Below are positions 35,792 to 49,420 of a DNA stretch of 64,000 bases, piece after piece. The number at the start of each line of letters is the position of its first letter. Within the stretch, counting starts at the first letter, position 1. This DNA comes from Silene conica (lineage: Eukaryota > Streptophyta > Magnoliopsida > Caryophyllales > Caryophyllaceae). Below the pieces are notes generated by a model. It saw only the letters and a list, made by a program, of their open reading frames with translations, ran no database searches and was not told the origin of the DNA. The stretch lies in the NCBI GenBank assembly GCA_029255685.2, contig CM055312.2:17136649-17200648 (forward strand), written 5' to 3'. The translations under genes and the position numbers were made by a program.

Positions 35792-38700
35792 TGTAACACC
35801 CCCATTTATTTAAGAGCCTTTAGCAAGACATTCTCAAATAAATAGAACTGTTACCATCTCGGAAAGTCCGAGGTAGTGAATAACAAGTAAAACAACCACA
35901 ATATTTTATATAAAACTGATAAAATTTAAGCTTTGATTATTACAGATATTACATTGTGGAAAAACAAGATACACTGATGACTCCTCTAGAAGTGATATAG
36001 TACTAAGTCGGTCCAATGTATGCATCTCACATTCCTGCCCCAGCTCCTAGCTCATCTGTCACTGACCAGTAGAATCTACTCCCCATTCCGGATCATCGTA
36101 GGTGTACACGAATACACTGTCAACCTCGCGGTTGAGTAGGGTAACACAATAATTATAATGCAACAGTTAAATGATATGCAAATGACATGACATGCTCGAG
36201 CTCAATCTCAATCTCAATCTCAAACTCATACCCGTGCACCAAGCCATACCGAACCTCCCGGCAGACTATAATCGGTCGTCACCGAACACCAGCTCAATAG
36301 CTGATAAGACACCAGGCCTGGTCTGCAGAACCACCCTGGGCTTTATATCAGAACAATATCTGATCCATAACTTTCTCAGTAACCAATGCATATGCTACGC
36401 TCATGAATGCAACGATATAATTATTCAATCATGCTATCAAATAATGAAATGCTCATGACATTAATTACCAATAATTCACAATTAATCCAACCAATATCAA
36501 TCTCACATAAATCATGCTCAGCATCCATAACACACAATACCACATCCATTCATAACACATCATAGAGTATAAGGTCAGTGTATCCTACCTGGATAGCAAT
36601 ATAATCCAATCATCCAGCTAACATCCAATCAGTAGCATCACTTCATCACATACTCAACACCTAATACAATAATATATTTAATTACTAACTAATAAAATTA
36701 CGCAACGAGACTGTATTAAACACGACTAGTCAATTAACTTAATTAGGTGATTAATTAAAATTACCGTCACACACTATTTAAACAAATTAACTAAACCAGT
36801 TCAACTAATTAAACTAAGTGATCCCAACTTAATAAATATGAACTAAAAAAAATATTTAAACTATTAACAACATCAAACATAAACTAATCAAATAATATAA
36901 ATAACCATCACATAATTATTATAAATACGATTAATAAACTTATAATAACAATACTACTAATTAACGTAACTAATATAATAAGGTACCGTCACAAAATAAA
37001 TTAAACAAACTCAACTAACTCGTCCTCATTAATTTTATACTCAAACTTCAATTAAATAACCGAACATGGAAATATAGTCGAACTATTGATAACGTCACAT
37101 CCGTGTATAAAAATTGCTTAACAACTTTAATAATCATTACTAATACTAATAATAATAATCTTAATAATAATAATAATAATAATAATAACAACCATGAAAA
37201 TAATAATCATCATCACATCATCATAATTATAAAGTACAACGCAGCAACCCGACAACACAAACTCTTACAGCCCCAAAAACCACGACCAACAGCCCCCTGA
37301 CCAGCCTCCTTACACCACCCTAACGACCACCCTACAGAGCCGGTACCACCACCCATCCATGGTGGTTGTGACCGCTGCACCATGACGTACCCACTGACAC
37401 TAACCACAACCCCTGACTCGCCCCTACCAGCCCTCGACACTAGCTCGAAAACCCTTGGTCACAACACAACATGTTGAACCGTGTCAGACCCTCACTACGA
37501 ACCCGACTACCACCACTTGTACCACCATTCTAACCACCACTTATCGCTACTCATGACACCTCTAACCACCCACGGTTCCGTGGTGACAAATACTAGTCGT
37601 CGACACCAGTCATAAGCCTCTGGAACAGTCTCACAAAACTCCTGAACACTCGCTCCCCTGTTTCGGCAACCTGTTTTGACACCGCTAAAAGGCTGTCGAT
37701 AGTGGTTTTCCCGACCACCACAGACCACCTCAGCACTACCAACAAAACCTACTAACATCCTTCTACCCATACACATGAACCCACAACCCATATTAAACCA
37801 GAAACAGTATTAAAACGCAAGAGAACACAACACGGAGTAAAACACGCAGAACAGAGCGTTAAATTCGTGATTACCAACGACATTCATAATGATTATAGTG
37901 ACAGTTACAGGGGTCCTATGGCGATTTAAAGACTATAAACATGTTATTCATACTACAAAGATTACATATAACTTTAAAACATTAAAAACGATGGTCTGGA
38001 AGGGTACAATAATTACTTACAAACTCTCTGCTGCGAAAAGGATAAAAAAAACGATGTGATGGATGTTGCTGTTGTTTTGCTCTCTTCCAACCACGGTTGT
38101 AACTATAGATTAGGGTTTTTTGTTTAAGATGGTCTAGGGGAGGCAGATGGTGATGATAGGGCAGTCGAGGTGATAGAGGAGTAGGGTTTGTGAATGTCGA
38201 TGGAGGCAAAAAGAAAGTGTCGATGTAGGGGTTTTCTTTTGTATGTTGATGGGCTTGTTTGTGCTAGGGTTTTGTTAACATTGGTAGGGTTGGGTTGCAT
38301 TCCATGGTTCTCACGATAAACCCGAGTCCAAGCCATCACGTCAATCATAACCCGAGTCTAAGAGTCAATCACGCACCTCGAGGAATTTATATTACCATAT
38401 TTCGTTCATGACACACAATTTAAAATAAACGAGACGTATAAATAATTATATTAACTAAATTATTTAATCAGTATTAGTGAATATTAAATGAATTAAATAT
38501 AAAAATATAAAATTATTAGTACTTATGAGAAATAAATATAAAAAGTTAAAATTTAAATATAATTACGACTTAAATAATTAAACAAGGTTTTATGAGAAAT
38601 AAATATAAAATAAGAAATATATTAATTATAGTTATATTATCAAAATTAAAGAAATATGAATGAAATGTCATTTTATGAAATAATCGTAGAAATACGATTT

Positions 38701-38811
38701 ATAAAATAATAACAGTTTCCGTAAAAATAATTTATAAAAATTTCATTTGAAATACTTGTATAAAACATGGTTTGACTGCCATTGACCGAGGCTAAAATAC
38801 AGGGTATTACA
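35792..38811 (-). repeat. 3' LTR of LARD E
   Basis: 3020 bp, without recognisable genes. It contains CTCAAT reiterations at 36198-36222, an (AAT)n run at about 37162-37189 and a GC-richer part at 37250-37760. The small ORFs in it are duplicated exactly in the other LTR and look incidental. Confidence 0.95.
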
Positions 38812-41528
38812 GTCTTCCCTCCTTAAAAATGAACTTCGTCCCGAAGTTCGCTATAACCCATAACGATCAGGAAACACATAACAAGCAGGAAACGATCACA
38901 AGTAGCACTTATACGAGTACCCCAAAAAAACGAAATGTTACATTCTATCCCCCTTAAGGAAACTTTGTCCCCAAAGTTTAACATACAACAGGAGTACAAG
39001 ACACTTAAAGAACCGCAAGGTTGATCGAAGCATAACAAATTAAAACAACAGGCTCCAAGCATGGTCAAATCTTAGTCAACCAATCACAACTACCACTTAG
39101 CCATATCTTAAACATCAAGATTTTATAATCCTATCCTCCTTAAAACATGGTTACGTCCCCGTAACCCCCATTATAAAATTCTACATCCAATGCTCAAGAA
39201 GAACACCAAAACAACAGTCACAAATCATCAGATAAGTTAATTACCCTATACTAGGCAATTATCATCCGACTTTTAAAGCAATAACATACTTGTAAATTTT
39301 ATGCTACGTAATAAAACGAAATCAAGTTAACTCACTTATAAACCCTTGAAAATTTTAACATAACTTAACACATTTACACCTATGTAGGCAATCAGCTAAC
39401 TCATAGTTCATACTTGATAAATTAAAACTGTTCATGCTCATATTCATATTATAGAAGCAAAATGATGTTTACGCATACAAGTTTTAGAAGACATTAGGCA
39501 AATATCTGATTAATGTAAGTAAACACTGAGCAATAACATATTTCACGAGATATACACCAATCGTAGACTTGCAAGTCAACTTAGCATTTCTAGGTATAAA
39601 TAAGTTAAAATTACATAGGTACACTTCCAATCTACTCACAATACACCATTTATCATAAAGCCAGTAATAAAGATAACTTGCAAAATAAAATGTTAATATC
39701 ATGTGGAACAATTTGCATATTCAGGCAAAATTTCATCAACATGTAGCCACAGATTCTATCATGTTGCAAAACATTTACTATAATTATCAAACATCAGCTT
39801 TATCATGGATTATCACGTTGAAGACATTTTAAGACCTTCAAAACGATCAAGTCGTAATTAATGACAATTTACAATCACGAATCAACTGACGATTTTGCAA
39901 ACCACAGATCGAAAGCAAGGCTAGCACTCCCATAAATCACATGTCAACCAGATTACTAATTCAATACATTGTGATCAGATATAAACATAACAATATATAG
40001 TTCACCTTGTGGCATAACAATAGTGTCGGTATAAATAAAACAAACTTTTATATAAAACTCACCAATAATGAGTAAGGTTATACTATGATATAATAGCGTT
40101 CATATTCATATCATATGCCTACTGTTCATGTTACTAATGACATAACAGAGTATTACATGGCTACATCACCAAAATTCATATTTGATTCAACTTTTAATAT
40201 AAAACTTTATCATTTCAACAATCATATATCACGCAGCAACTTCCAAAAATCATAATTAATTAACGACCCGTTAAGATTTTACGTGGCTTATCATTTTGAA
40301 ACCATGAATGAATATTCTAAATAGTGAACTTGGAACTATGAACAAACCATAATCACGTTTCAAATTATTTCCTTTGCAAAAACATGGGTCAAAACAGAAA
40401 TGTACAGTAACAATCTGACCACTGTCAACTAAATGTTTATTTCTCCCAAAATATAATTCGTATTAACATGAAACCAAAAGCATTAGAAAGCTAAATCAGA
40501 AGGTTATCACACATAAAATTTCCACATTCATATAGAGAGCACATTTTTAAACGGCAACCTGTACAAATGGATAACATTCTGGAAACTTATTACAACGTCG
40601 GTTGCTTTAATATTTCACATTATTACTTTACATCGTCATATTAAAACACAACTATTCTCAAAAACATGTTGACGCATATATTGAAGCATAGAAATGACAT
40701 CGCACCATGTTAATATTTATTCATTATTTCAATTGTACTTGCCATCAAGGAAGCGGTAAAGATTGCGAAACTGAAAGATAGGATCAACTAAATAATAAAT
40801 ATTTATACATGTATATACAAATGTAACACATAGCTAAATGACATTCATGGCTTGGGGCAACACATTCTGCATATCACTAGACATAGATTACTATAACATT
40901 TAAATCTGATCATTCATATTCCAATTCAAGACAATATATCACATAGTTACGATAGTCATTTAGTAACCAGATATCATATAAAATTTCTAAACACCAAAAT
41001 CACATGATAACATCTCTCAAAATTATTGTTCAATAGTTATACCTCCATTCTCTAAAATTTCAATGCAATCATTCAGATCAATCAACATCTCAATATCTGT
41101 CGTATTCTTCTAATGCACATCATCATGCAAGTCAAGTTTATATTTCAAACTCATATTCGAAACTCATGTTCTCAATACTTGAAAATCATATATCTCACCC
41201 AACATTCAATATCATTTTCATGCTTCATAATACAGATCACCAACCATATTTCACATCATAACTTACCTCATTCCGCTCCTGCAAAACTGTTAGTACGATA
41301 TAGGCAAGGTCTGATCTTTTATTTTGTTACTACCAACTCTCTGCATCACTCACGGGTTACCAGGTTAGACTGAAAGGGCCAGTGGCTTGGTTTGAGGGGG
41401 CCCCTAACTCATCCCAATCCTGGGGCTCCTTACAGTTACTAGCCTGGGGTTCATTTTATTAGACTCTTTCTACGTTCATTATTATTCATTTGGTTTAGGC
41501 CTGAGGATCGTTCGCTCTGATACCACTT
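38812..41528 (-). other. Internal region of LARD E (non-coding)
   Basis: 2717 bp of AT-rich sequence with no credible ORF. The left edge (GTCTTCCCTCCTTAAAA, 38812-38828) is the complement of a polypurine tract and continues with AATGAACTTCGTCCCGAAGTTCG-like sequence shared with F. Short GTTACGTCCCCGTAAC and TTTGTCCCCAAAG palindromic phrases lie at 38960-39160. The right edge carries the primer-site complement CGCTCTGATACCA at 41513-41525. The middle is featureless to my reading. Confidence 0.85.
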
Positions 41529-44500
41529 TGTAACACCCCCATTTATTTAAGAGCCTTTAGCAAGACATTCTCAAATAAATAGAACTGTTACCATCTCGGA
41601 AAGTCCGAGGTAGTGAATAACAAGTAAAACAACCACAATATTTTATATAAAACTGATAAAATTTAAGCTTTGATTATTACAGATATTACATTGTGGAAAA
41701 ACAAGATACACTGATGACTCCTCTAGAAGTGATATAGTACTAAGTCGGTCCAATGTATGCATCTCACATTCCTGCCCCAGCTCCTAGCTCATCTGTCACT
41801 GACCTGTAGAATCTACTCCCCATTCCGGATCATCGTAGGTGTACACGAATACACTGTCAACCTCGCGGTTGAGTAGGGTAACACAATAATTATAATGCAA
41901 CAGTTAAATGATATGCAAATGACATGACATGCTCGAGCTCAATCTCAATCTCAATCTCAAACTCATACCCGTGCACCAAGCCATACCGAACCTCCCGGCA
42001 GACTATAATCGGTCGTCACCGAACACCAGCTCAATAGCTGATAAGACACCAGGCCTGGTCTGCAGAACCACCCTGGGCTTTATATCAGAACAATATCTGA
42101 TCCATAACTTTCTCAGTAACCAATGCATATGCTACGCTCATGAATGCAACGATATAATTATTCAATCATGCTATCAAATAATGAAATGCTCATGACATTA
42201 ATTACCAATAATTCACAATTAATCCAACCAATATCAATCTCACATAAATCATGCTCAGCATCCATAACACACAATACCGCATCCATTCATAACACATCAT
42301 AGAGTATAAGGTCAGTGTATCCTACCTGGATAGCAATATAATCCAATCATCCAGCTAACATCCAATCAGTAGCATCACTTCATCACATACTCAACACCTA
42401 ATACAATAATATATTTAATTACTAACTAATAAAATTACGCAACGAGACTGTATTAAACACGACTAGTCAATTAACTTAATTAGGTGATTAATTAAAATTA
42501 CCGTCACACACTATTTAAACAAATTAACTAAACCAGTTCAACTAATTAAACTAAGTGATCCCAACTTAATAAATATGAACTAAAAAAAATATTTAAACTA
42601 TTAACAACATCAAACATAAACTAATCAAATAATATAAATAACCATCACATAATTATTATAAATACGATTAATAAACTTATAATAACAATACTACTAATTA
42701 ACGTAACTAATATAATAAGGTACCGTCACAAAATAAATTAAACAAACTCAACTAACTCGTCCTCATTAATTTTATACTCAAACTTCAATTAAATAACCGA
42801 ACATGGAAATATAGTCGAACTATTGATAACGTCACATCCGTGTATAAAAATTGCTTAACAACTTTAATAATCATTACTAATACTAATAATAATAATCTTA
42901 ATAATAATAATAATAATAATAATAACAACCATGAAAATAATAATCATCATCACATCATCATAATTATAAAGTACAACGCAGCAACCCGACAACACAAACT
43001 CTTACAGCCCCAAAAACCACGACCAACAGCCCCCTGACCAGCCTCCTTACACCACCCTAACGACCACCCTACAGAGCCGGTACCACCACCCATCCATGGT
43101 GGTTGTGACCGCTGCACCATGACGTACCCACTGACACTAACCACAACCCCTGACTCGCCCCTACCAGCCCTCGACACTAGCTCGAAAACCCTTGGTCACA
43201 ACACAACATGTTGAACCGTGTCAGACCCTCACTACGAACCCGACTACCACCACTTGTACCACCATTCTAACCACCACTTATCGCTACTCATGACACCTCT
43301 AACCACCCACGGTTCCGTGGTGACAAATACTAGTCGTCGACACCAGTCATAAGCCTCTGGAACAGTCTCACAAAACTCCTGAACACTCGCTCCCCTGTTT
43401 CGGCAACCTGTTTTGACACCGCTAAAAGGCTGTCGATAGTGGTTTTCCCGACCACCACAGACCACCTCAGCACTACCAACAAAACCTACTAACATCCTTC
43501 TACCCATACACATGAACCCACAACCCATATTAAACCAGAAACAGTATTAAAACGCAAGAGAACACAACACGGAGTAAAACACGCAGAACAGAGCGTTAAA
43601 TTCGTGATTACCAACGACATTCATAATGATTATAGTGACAGTTACAGGGGTCCTATGGCGATTTAAAGACTATAAACATGTTATTCATACTACAAAGATT
43701 ACATATAACTTTAAAACATTAAAAACGATGGTCTGGAAGGGTACAATAATTACTTACAAACTCTCTGCTGCGAAAAGGATAAAAAAAAACGATGTGATGG
43801 ATGTTGCTGTTGTTTTGCTCTCTTCCAACCACGGTTGTAACTATAGATTAGGGTTTTTTGTTTAAGATGGTCTAGGGGAGGCAGATGGTGATGATAGGGC
43901 AGTCGAGGTGATAGAGGAGTAGGGTTTGTGAATGTCGATGGAGGCAAAAAGAAAGTGTCGATGTAGGGGTTTTCTTTTGTATGTTGATGGGCTTGTTTGT
44001 GCTAGGGTTTTGTTAACATTGGTAGGGTTGGGTTGCATTCCATGGTTCTCACGATAAACCCGAGTCCAAGCCATCACGTCAATCATAACCCGAGTCTAAG
44101 AGTCAATCACGCACCTCGAGGAATTTATATTACCATATTTCGTTCATGACACACAATTTAAAATAAACGAGACGTATAAATAATTATATTAACTAAATTA
44201 TTTAATCAGTATTAGTGAATATTAAATGAATTAAATATAAAAATATAAAATTATTAGTACTTATGAGAAATAAATATAAAAAGTTAAAATTTAAATATAA
44301 TTACGACTTAAATAATTAAACAAGGTTTTATGAGAAATAAATATAAAATAAGAAATATATTAATTATAGTTATATTATCAAAATTAAAGAAATATGAATG
44401 AAATGTCATTTTATGAAATAATCGTAGAAATACGATTTATAAAATAATAACAGTTTCCGTAAAAATACTTTATAAAAATTTCATTTGAAATACTTGTATA

Positions 44501-44549
44501 AAACATGGTTTGACTGCCATTGACCGAGGCTAAAATACGGGGTATTACA
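41529..44549 (-). repeat. 5' LTR of LARD E
   Basis: 3021 bp, nearly identical to 35792-38811. Confidence 0.95.
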
Positions 44550-44553
44550 ACAA

Positions 44554-44676
44554 CCTAGGGGAGATTGTAAGTAACGGTCTCAAGGAACAAGTGTTCCTTA
44601 AGACAAAAGAAAACAAGATAGAATTCTACTAATCACGAAAATAAAACCGTGCGTCCCCGACAACGGCGCCAAAATT
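44554..44676 (-). other. 5' leader and primer site of Athila-like element C
   Basis: The remainder of C's leader between LARD E and the LTR. TCCCCGACAACGGCGCCA (44654-44671) is the complement of TGGCGCCGTTGTCGGGGA. Athila and Tat elements use this site; it differs by one base from that of element D at 55619. Confidence 0.88.
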
Positions 44677-45028
44677 TGGCCAGGCTAGTCGCACACCCAC
44701 CAAAAATAAAAGTCCCTAGACTTGACTAACATACAAATTAATGTAGATAGGGAAGAAGGGGTCGAACCACAGGGAGACGGAAATGTAATTGTGATTAGCT
44801 ATGGAGAGAAATCTATCGAGGTCGGTCACAAATTTTGGGGTTTGTTTGAGGTTTATGTAAACTAGATAAAACAGGATGTAAACAATGGTATAAAAACACT
44901 AGGGAGATGGGGTCACACATATAAATATAAGAAGTTTAGTCACGTTAAAGTTCGTAACCAATACATCGTCACTTGTTGATTAGGTTTATAACAATTACCT
45001 CGCGGCCTAGCACTACTACAGAAACCCT

Positions 45029-45190
45029 TAAGGACATCAGTGAATGGACATGAGTTTTTTAAAAATCCGATGTAGTAAATAACGCACATCGGATTTTTGA
45101 AAAATCTGATGTGCATATATATGTATGGACATCGGTTTTTTTTTAAAAACCCATGTCCATAAGTTATGACATTAATGGACATGGGTTGTT
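45029..45190. repeat. Left subterminal repeats of CACTA element G
   Basis: Several copies of GGACATCAG/GGACATCGG/GGACATGGG and their complements, including a fold-back ACATCGGATTTTTGAAAAAT-type unit. Confidence 0.8.
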
Positions 45191-45219
45191 TGTAAAACCC
45201 ATGTTAATGCATTTCATTT

Positions 45220-47300
45220 TTTTAGCAACACTAATGCGCGCAAAAAGACTCGACTCATTTACTCATCAAAAACCCGTCTTCTTCTATTCCCCACTTTACT
45301 CCGCATCTCCGCTCCATTTCCCAATTTCCACATACACATCCGTTATCCGCTTCCATGCCAACTCCTCTTCGCCATCGACCGCCATCTTCTTCACCGCGAC
45401 AACCAGGCGTCCATCGATGCACGCATTACTCATCATCAGCTCCACGAGTAGCGCCGATAAATGATACTGAAGCACAACACTTTTCTCGTCCTTGATAGGT
45501 CCTACAATTTCGCCTCCTTTGCTCTACCCAGTAATAGGGGTATAATTTCAAAGCTCATACTAATTTTGATTCAAGAAGTAAATTTATTGTGGTTTAGGGT
45601 TTAGGGTTTAAATTAGGGGTTTTGTTATCAGACGATTTTGGCAGCCATTGCTTCTATTTTGTTATTACTTAGTGAAGTGTTTGTTTAAATAACTGATTAA
45701 AAATGAAGTAATTCATACTTAGCTTGGACAGATCCATGTTTTGCACCCTCCTCCGTAACTGTTTTGCTTATTTTTTTAGATGACCAATACACCGATTATT
45801 TCCCCAAATTAAAAATTAAAAACCCTTGGAGATGATTTCTGCAAGTATCTCCAAATTATCAAGGTTTGTAGTAATTCTATTATTATTTTTTTCGTCCATT
45901 GTTGTGCTCTTAATCAATTGCATATGTTTTTTGTTGAAATGCTTCACTCCGACACTCTCATCTCCTCGTTAAATATCGTTTCCTCCGTCTCTTGAAAACT
46001 AAGTTTGCCTTGAAACAAATCCAAATGCAGCAGCAACTAGCTAGATACTCAATACTTTTTGTTTAATTGTAAATTGGTGTTAATAAGCAGACATTGTTGC
46101 AGAAGGGACGTGTGTCAGCTTATTCTAATTCAGATTTCGTAAACTATGGAGTTATATACCAGTGGGGATTTCTTTGTAATTCATTTTACATTCTCATTTT
46201 CACACTTTTCAATATGAAATTCAACTCAATTTCGTCTTCCTTTATGAAATGTTGTTGTATTTGTATACAGTACAAAGATGCTTTAATTCATTTTACATGC
46301 TCAATGTTTGAGTGACTATTTCTGGGTGTCTATCTCCTCTTGAGGGACCTTTTTTCCACAGGGTTAACTGTGGCGGTGTTGATGTATGTGTGTTCTAATT
46401 CAGGGCCACATTTACTGCTTTTCAAGTTCTTCAATGGGTTGTCTTGTACATTTTCCTCATTGTCTTTAGAGATTGTTATGTATAAGTGTAGGTCTATTTA
46501 CAATAGCTCATTAGTCTCAACTTGGAGGGTTGTTTACATTTTGTGCAGGGAAATGAATTTAAGGATATTCTCTAGGTTGTGACAAAACTTTTTCTCTCTC
46601 TTGGCAGAACTGTCCCATAACTTTAGAGACAACTCGGTAAAAATTGAGAAAATGGCAAGTATAAGTCTCGTGTTTGTACTTCGTACTTTGTCTCATGCAA
46701 TAAAATTGAAGAGGTAATGCCACTTGGTAGTCTTCCTTACTTCACTTAGGCACTTTGTATCTCAATCCTTGGTTGGGTTCGTTGTTTAAATAGCACACAT
46801 AGGCTGCTCTAAGGTACAAGGCGTGCACTCACAAATTATGTGGATTTTGTACTTAAGGCACAACTAGGGGACGCAAGACTATGCATTTTATTTGATCTTT
46901 CTTGTAATTTTTTTTGTATTTTTTTTATTATGCTCTTCCTCATTACCCATTACCCTGAGTTCTTACATTTTCACCCTCTATAAAATTCAAAAATAGAGAA
47001 TTGTTGCAAAACTTTTGTTTTGAAAATTACCTATTTGTTCGCAAGATTGTGCTTCTTATGACTGAATGAGGCGTTTGCGTTCGCCTCATACATTGTCACC
47101 TCAATGCACCTCTAAAATCTATGTTTTTTCGTCAGCACCAAAACATTAAGCGGCGTTTTTCTTATAAAATCAGCAAGTGATGAGGATATGTTGTCTTCAC
47201 GTTGATGACTGAAGTGGTGTGTAGTTACAAGGATCATCTAATAAGGCTAGTTTTTTTGTTTTTTTTGTATGCAGGGCATCATACTTAAAAGTTTGAGGTA
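45220..47300 (+). other. Interior of CACTA element G, possible captured 5' gene part
   Basis: The C/T-rich stretch at 45240-45480 (many TCC/CCAC words) looks like a plant gene's 5' region, followed by T-rich, intron-like DNA. A potential short exon ends AAG|GTACAT at about 47339 (reading MPVQEERSENKLK from 47302). No longer continuous coding segment could be supported. Orientation is inferred from the downstream RING exons. Confidence 0.4.
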
Positions 47301-47531
47301 ATGCCTGTGCAAGAAGAACGGTCTGAGAATAAGTTGAAGGTACATCATGCATGTACATGATTTCAATCATTTGGTAAAGTAGTTCTATTTGAAGTTTATT
47401 TTGAGCTAGGAGAAATGTGACATGCTTCTTCACCTTCTCAGTTCCGTCAGTGGGGCTTTGATTTGAATCTTGTTGTTTCTTTCATCTTGAATTTTTGTGT
47501 ACCTAACTATGTTTTAAACATTAAATTTCAG

Positions 47532-47980
47532 ATTGTTGTTGATTCTGAGCATACAAAGTGCAGCATTTGTTTGAATGTTTGGCTTGATGTTGTAATGGTT
47601 GCTCCCTGCCTTCATAATTTCTGGTTTGTTCATTGTTTATTTCCATTGAAGAATATGCTTTATTTTTTCTCTGCCTTGATTGTTTTGGCAACTAGAGATT
47701 GCTTATTTTGATGACTATGTTGGTACTTAGTTTGCACATTTTTTTCTATTGTCAGCAATGGATGCTTTTCAGAATGGTTAAGGAGGTGCCAGGGAAAACA
47801 TTCAACTGTTTTATGTCCCTATTGTAGGGGTGTTGTCCATTTTGTGGGACAAAACCACTTCCTGCCTAAACAAAAGCATATGGTGCCACACACGATGACA
47901 GGACGGAGAATGATTCATGTGATCTTAGTTGGCCTTTTCCAGCAGACACTTTTAATGAAGAGGACATCTACCAGAGGTAT
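47532..47980 (+). pseudogene. Captured RING-finger gene fragment (CHFR-like E3 ubiquitin ligase)
   Basis: Two segments separated by a canonical GT...AG intron (47624-47755) encode a complete C3HC4 RING. The first (47532-47623) has HTKCSICLNVWLDVV and PCLHNF; the second (from 47756) has CNGCFSEWLRR and CPYCRGVVHFVGQNHFL. All eight zinc-ligand positions are present (C-x2-C-x12-C-x-H-x2-C-x2-C-x16-C-x2-C). The spacing and NGCFSEWLRR resemble plant CHFR-type FHA-RING ubiquitin ligases. Beyond NHFL the reading continues as a second conserved-looking phrase (CDLSWPFPADTFNEEDIYQR) in another frame, so the fragment is decayed after the RING. No FHA domain was found. The intron shows capture at the DNA level. 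Confidence 0.75.
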
Positions 47981-48434
47981 TTTTTTCCCCTCACTAGACT
48001 AATAGTACATTTTAACAATGACTGCATCATTCATTTATCAGCATCATTGTGGCGATCCAAATGAAAGCGTCCTCAGGTGTGATTGTATATACTCACTTAT
48101 AGATGATGCAGCCCAATAGTTAAGCTGTCAAAGTTTCTGTTTAACTTCATGTTTGAACTCAATTGCCATTTTCCATCCTAGTGTTTGTAACTCAGCACTC
48201 GTATTGGTTTAGTAGAGTGTGTAGGTAGTTGGACTTGGACAGTTACACTTCATGTTTTTCTCTTTTGTAAAAGCATTTATTTTTTGTTTTTGTCCTTGTG
48301 TGATGATAGTTCAATTAAAATGTGGTTAATTTCTGAAATCTGGTTGATTTCAGGTGAGATGGTACATGTCTGTTTTCTGGTTTTTGCTGTCTGTTCTACT
48401 GCACAACCCTCTGGGGATGCTTCAGTGTGATGTT

Positions 48435-48540
48435 GGTGCTGCAGTATAGTAGCAAGCAGTAGCAGCAACAACAGTCAGTCAGTAGGAGGAGCAGCAGCCA
48501 GTCAGGAGTTAGGAGTTAGTAGCAGCAGCATCAAACACCG
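48435..48540. repeat. AGC-rich imperfect microsatellite in CACTA element G
   Basis: Reiterated AGCAGC, CAGTCAGT and GAGTTAG words between 48450 and 48535, a degenerate trinucleotide-rich tract in the captured interior. Confidence 0.6.
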
Positions 48541-48944
48541 ACTGCCATATTTCCAAGAAGAAATCGATGTGGTCAGGAACTTGTGGGCGGATTATTTTCT
48601 AAATGCATAGGCTTTTTAGTAACGTAGTACTTTGATTTTGCAAACTAAGCTGATGTTTGGTTAGTTGTTGAACTTGTGATCTCTAGACTATTTTGGATGT
48701 CCTCTAAAATGACACATAACCCTATGTGTTTGGTTAGTTGATGAATTTGGATAATGTATATGAAAGACGAGCGACCTTTGTCGTGATTTGCTTTGAACTT
48801 GTTTAATGAAAGACGAACGACTTTGTTGTGCTTTGCTATGAATTTGTGTTTGTTTGGTTGATGGTGGCGTATAATCTGTTTTGATACGTCAGTCTAAATG
48901 GCTGGCATCTGAATAATGTATACTGGTGGTACAAATTACCATCA

Positions 48945-49420
48945 ATATCAGGTTTTTTTTTAAAAAAAAGGCAACATCAAGGACAGCGGTTTATTCAATA
49001 GTATGATGTATATTAACTTGTAATGCACATGGGTTTCGGTCAACAACCGATGTACAAAACATAAATGGACATCAGATTACAGCTAAAGAATGATGTGCAT
49101 AAATATGATAGACATCAGACATATTAAACCTCCGATGTGCATACATATGAAGGACATCAGATGTGAGCTAAAGAATGATATGCATAAGAATGAAGGACAT
49201 CAGACTTATTACACCTCCGATGTGCAATAACATATGGACATCAGATGTGAGCTAAAGTCTGATGTGAATAAGGATGATGGACATCAGACGTTTTAAACAT
49301 CCGATGTGCATTATCAAATGGACATCGGTTGCACAACCGATGTCCTTGATACCCATAATGGACATCAGTGAACTCTACATCGGTTGCTAATCCGATGTCC
49401 TTGACCATAAAAGTCCGATG
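48945..49420. repeat. Right subterminal repeats of CACTA element G
   Basis: At least ten copies of GGACATCAG/GGACATCGG or the complement CCGATGTCC, spaced mostly 25-60 bp apart and often alternating in orientation with CCGATGTGCAT units. The array is much denser than on the left side. Confidence 0.85.

Larger units (their letters stand above)
35792..44549 (-). mobile_element. LARD E: non-coding LTR retrotransposon derivative
   Basis: An 8.76-kb insertion in element C, bounded by 3.02-kb LTRs (TGTAAC...TTACA) and a 4-5-bp duplication (ACAA, or AACAA if the shared A is counted; 35787-35791 and 44549-44553). The 2.7-kb interior holds no recognisable gag or pol. The primer site, leader, LTR tips and polypurine side match chromovirus F, so it is probably a non-autonomous partner of Tekay-like elements. 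The two LTRs differ at about four positions and one A-run length, making it the youngest insertion here (order of 100 thousand years or less at usual rates). Confidence 0.9.

Noticed and set aside
36192-37791. Small ORFs (60-94 codons) in the LARD LTRs
   Set aside because: They repeat only because the LTRs are duplicated; no homology or codon signal is apparent.
48100-48540. Additional coding exons or a non-coding RNA gene in the 3' part of the CACTA interior
   Set aside because: No splice-bounded segment with a conserved reading could be supported; the AGC-rich tract explains the apparent ORF.
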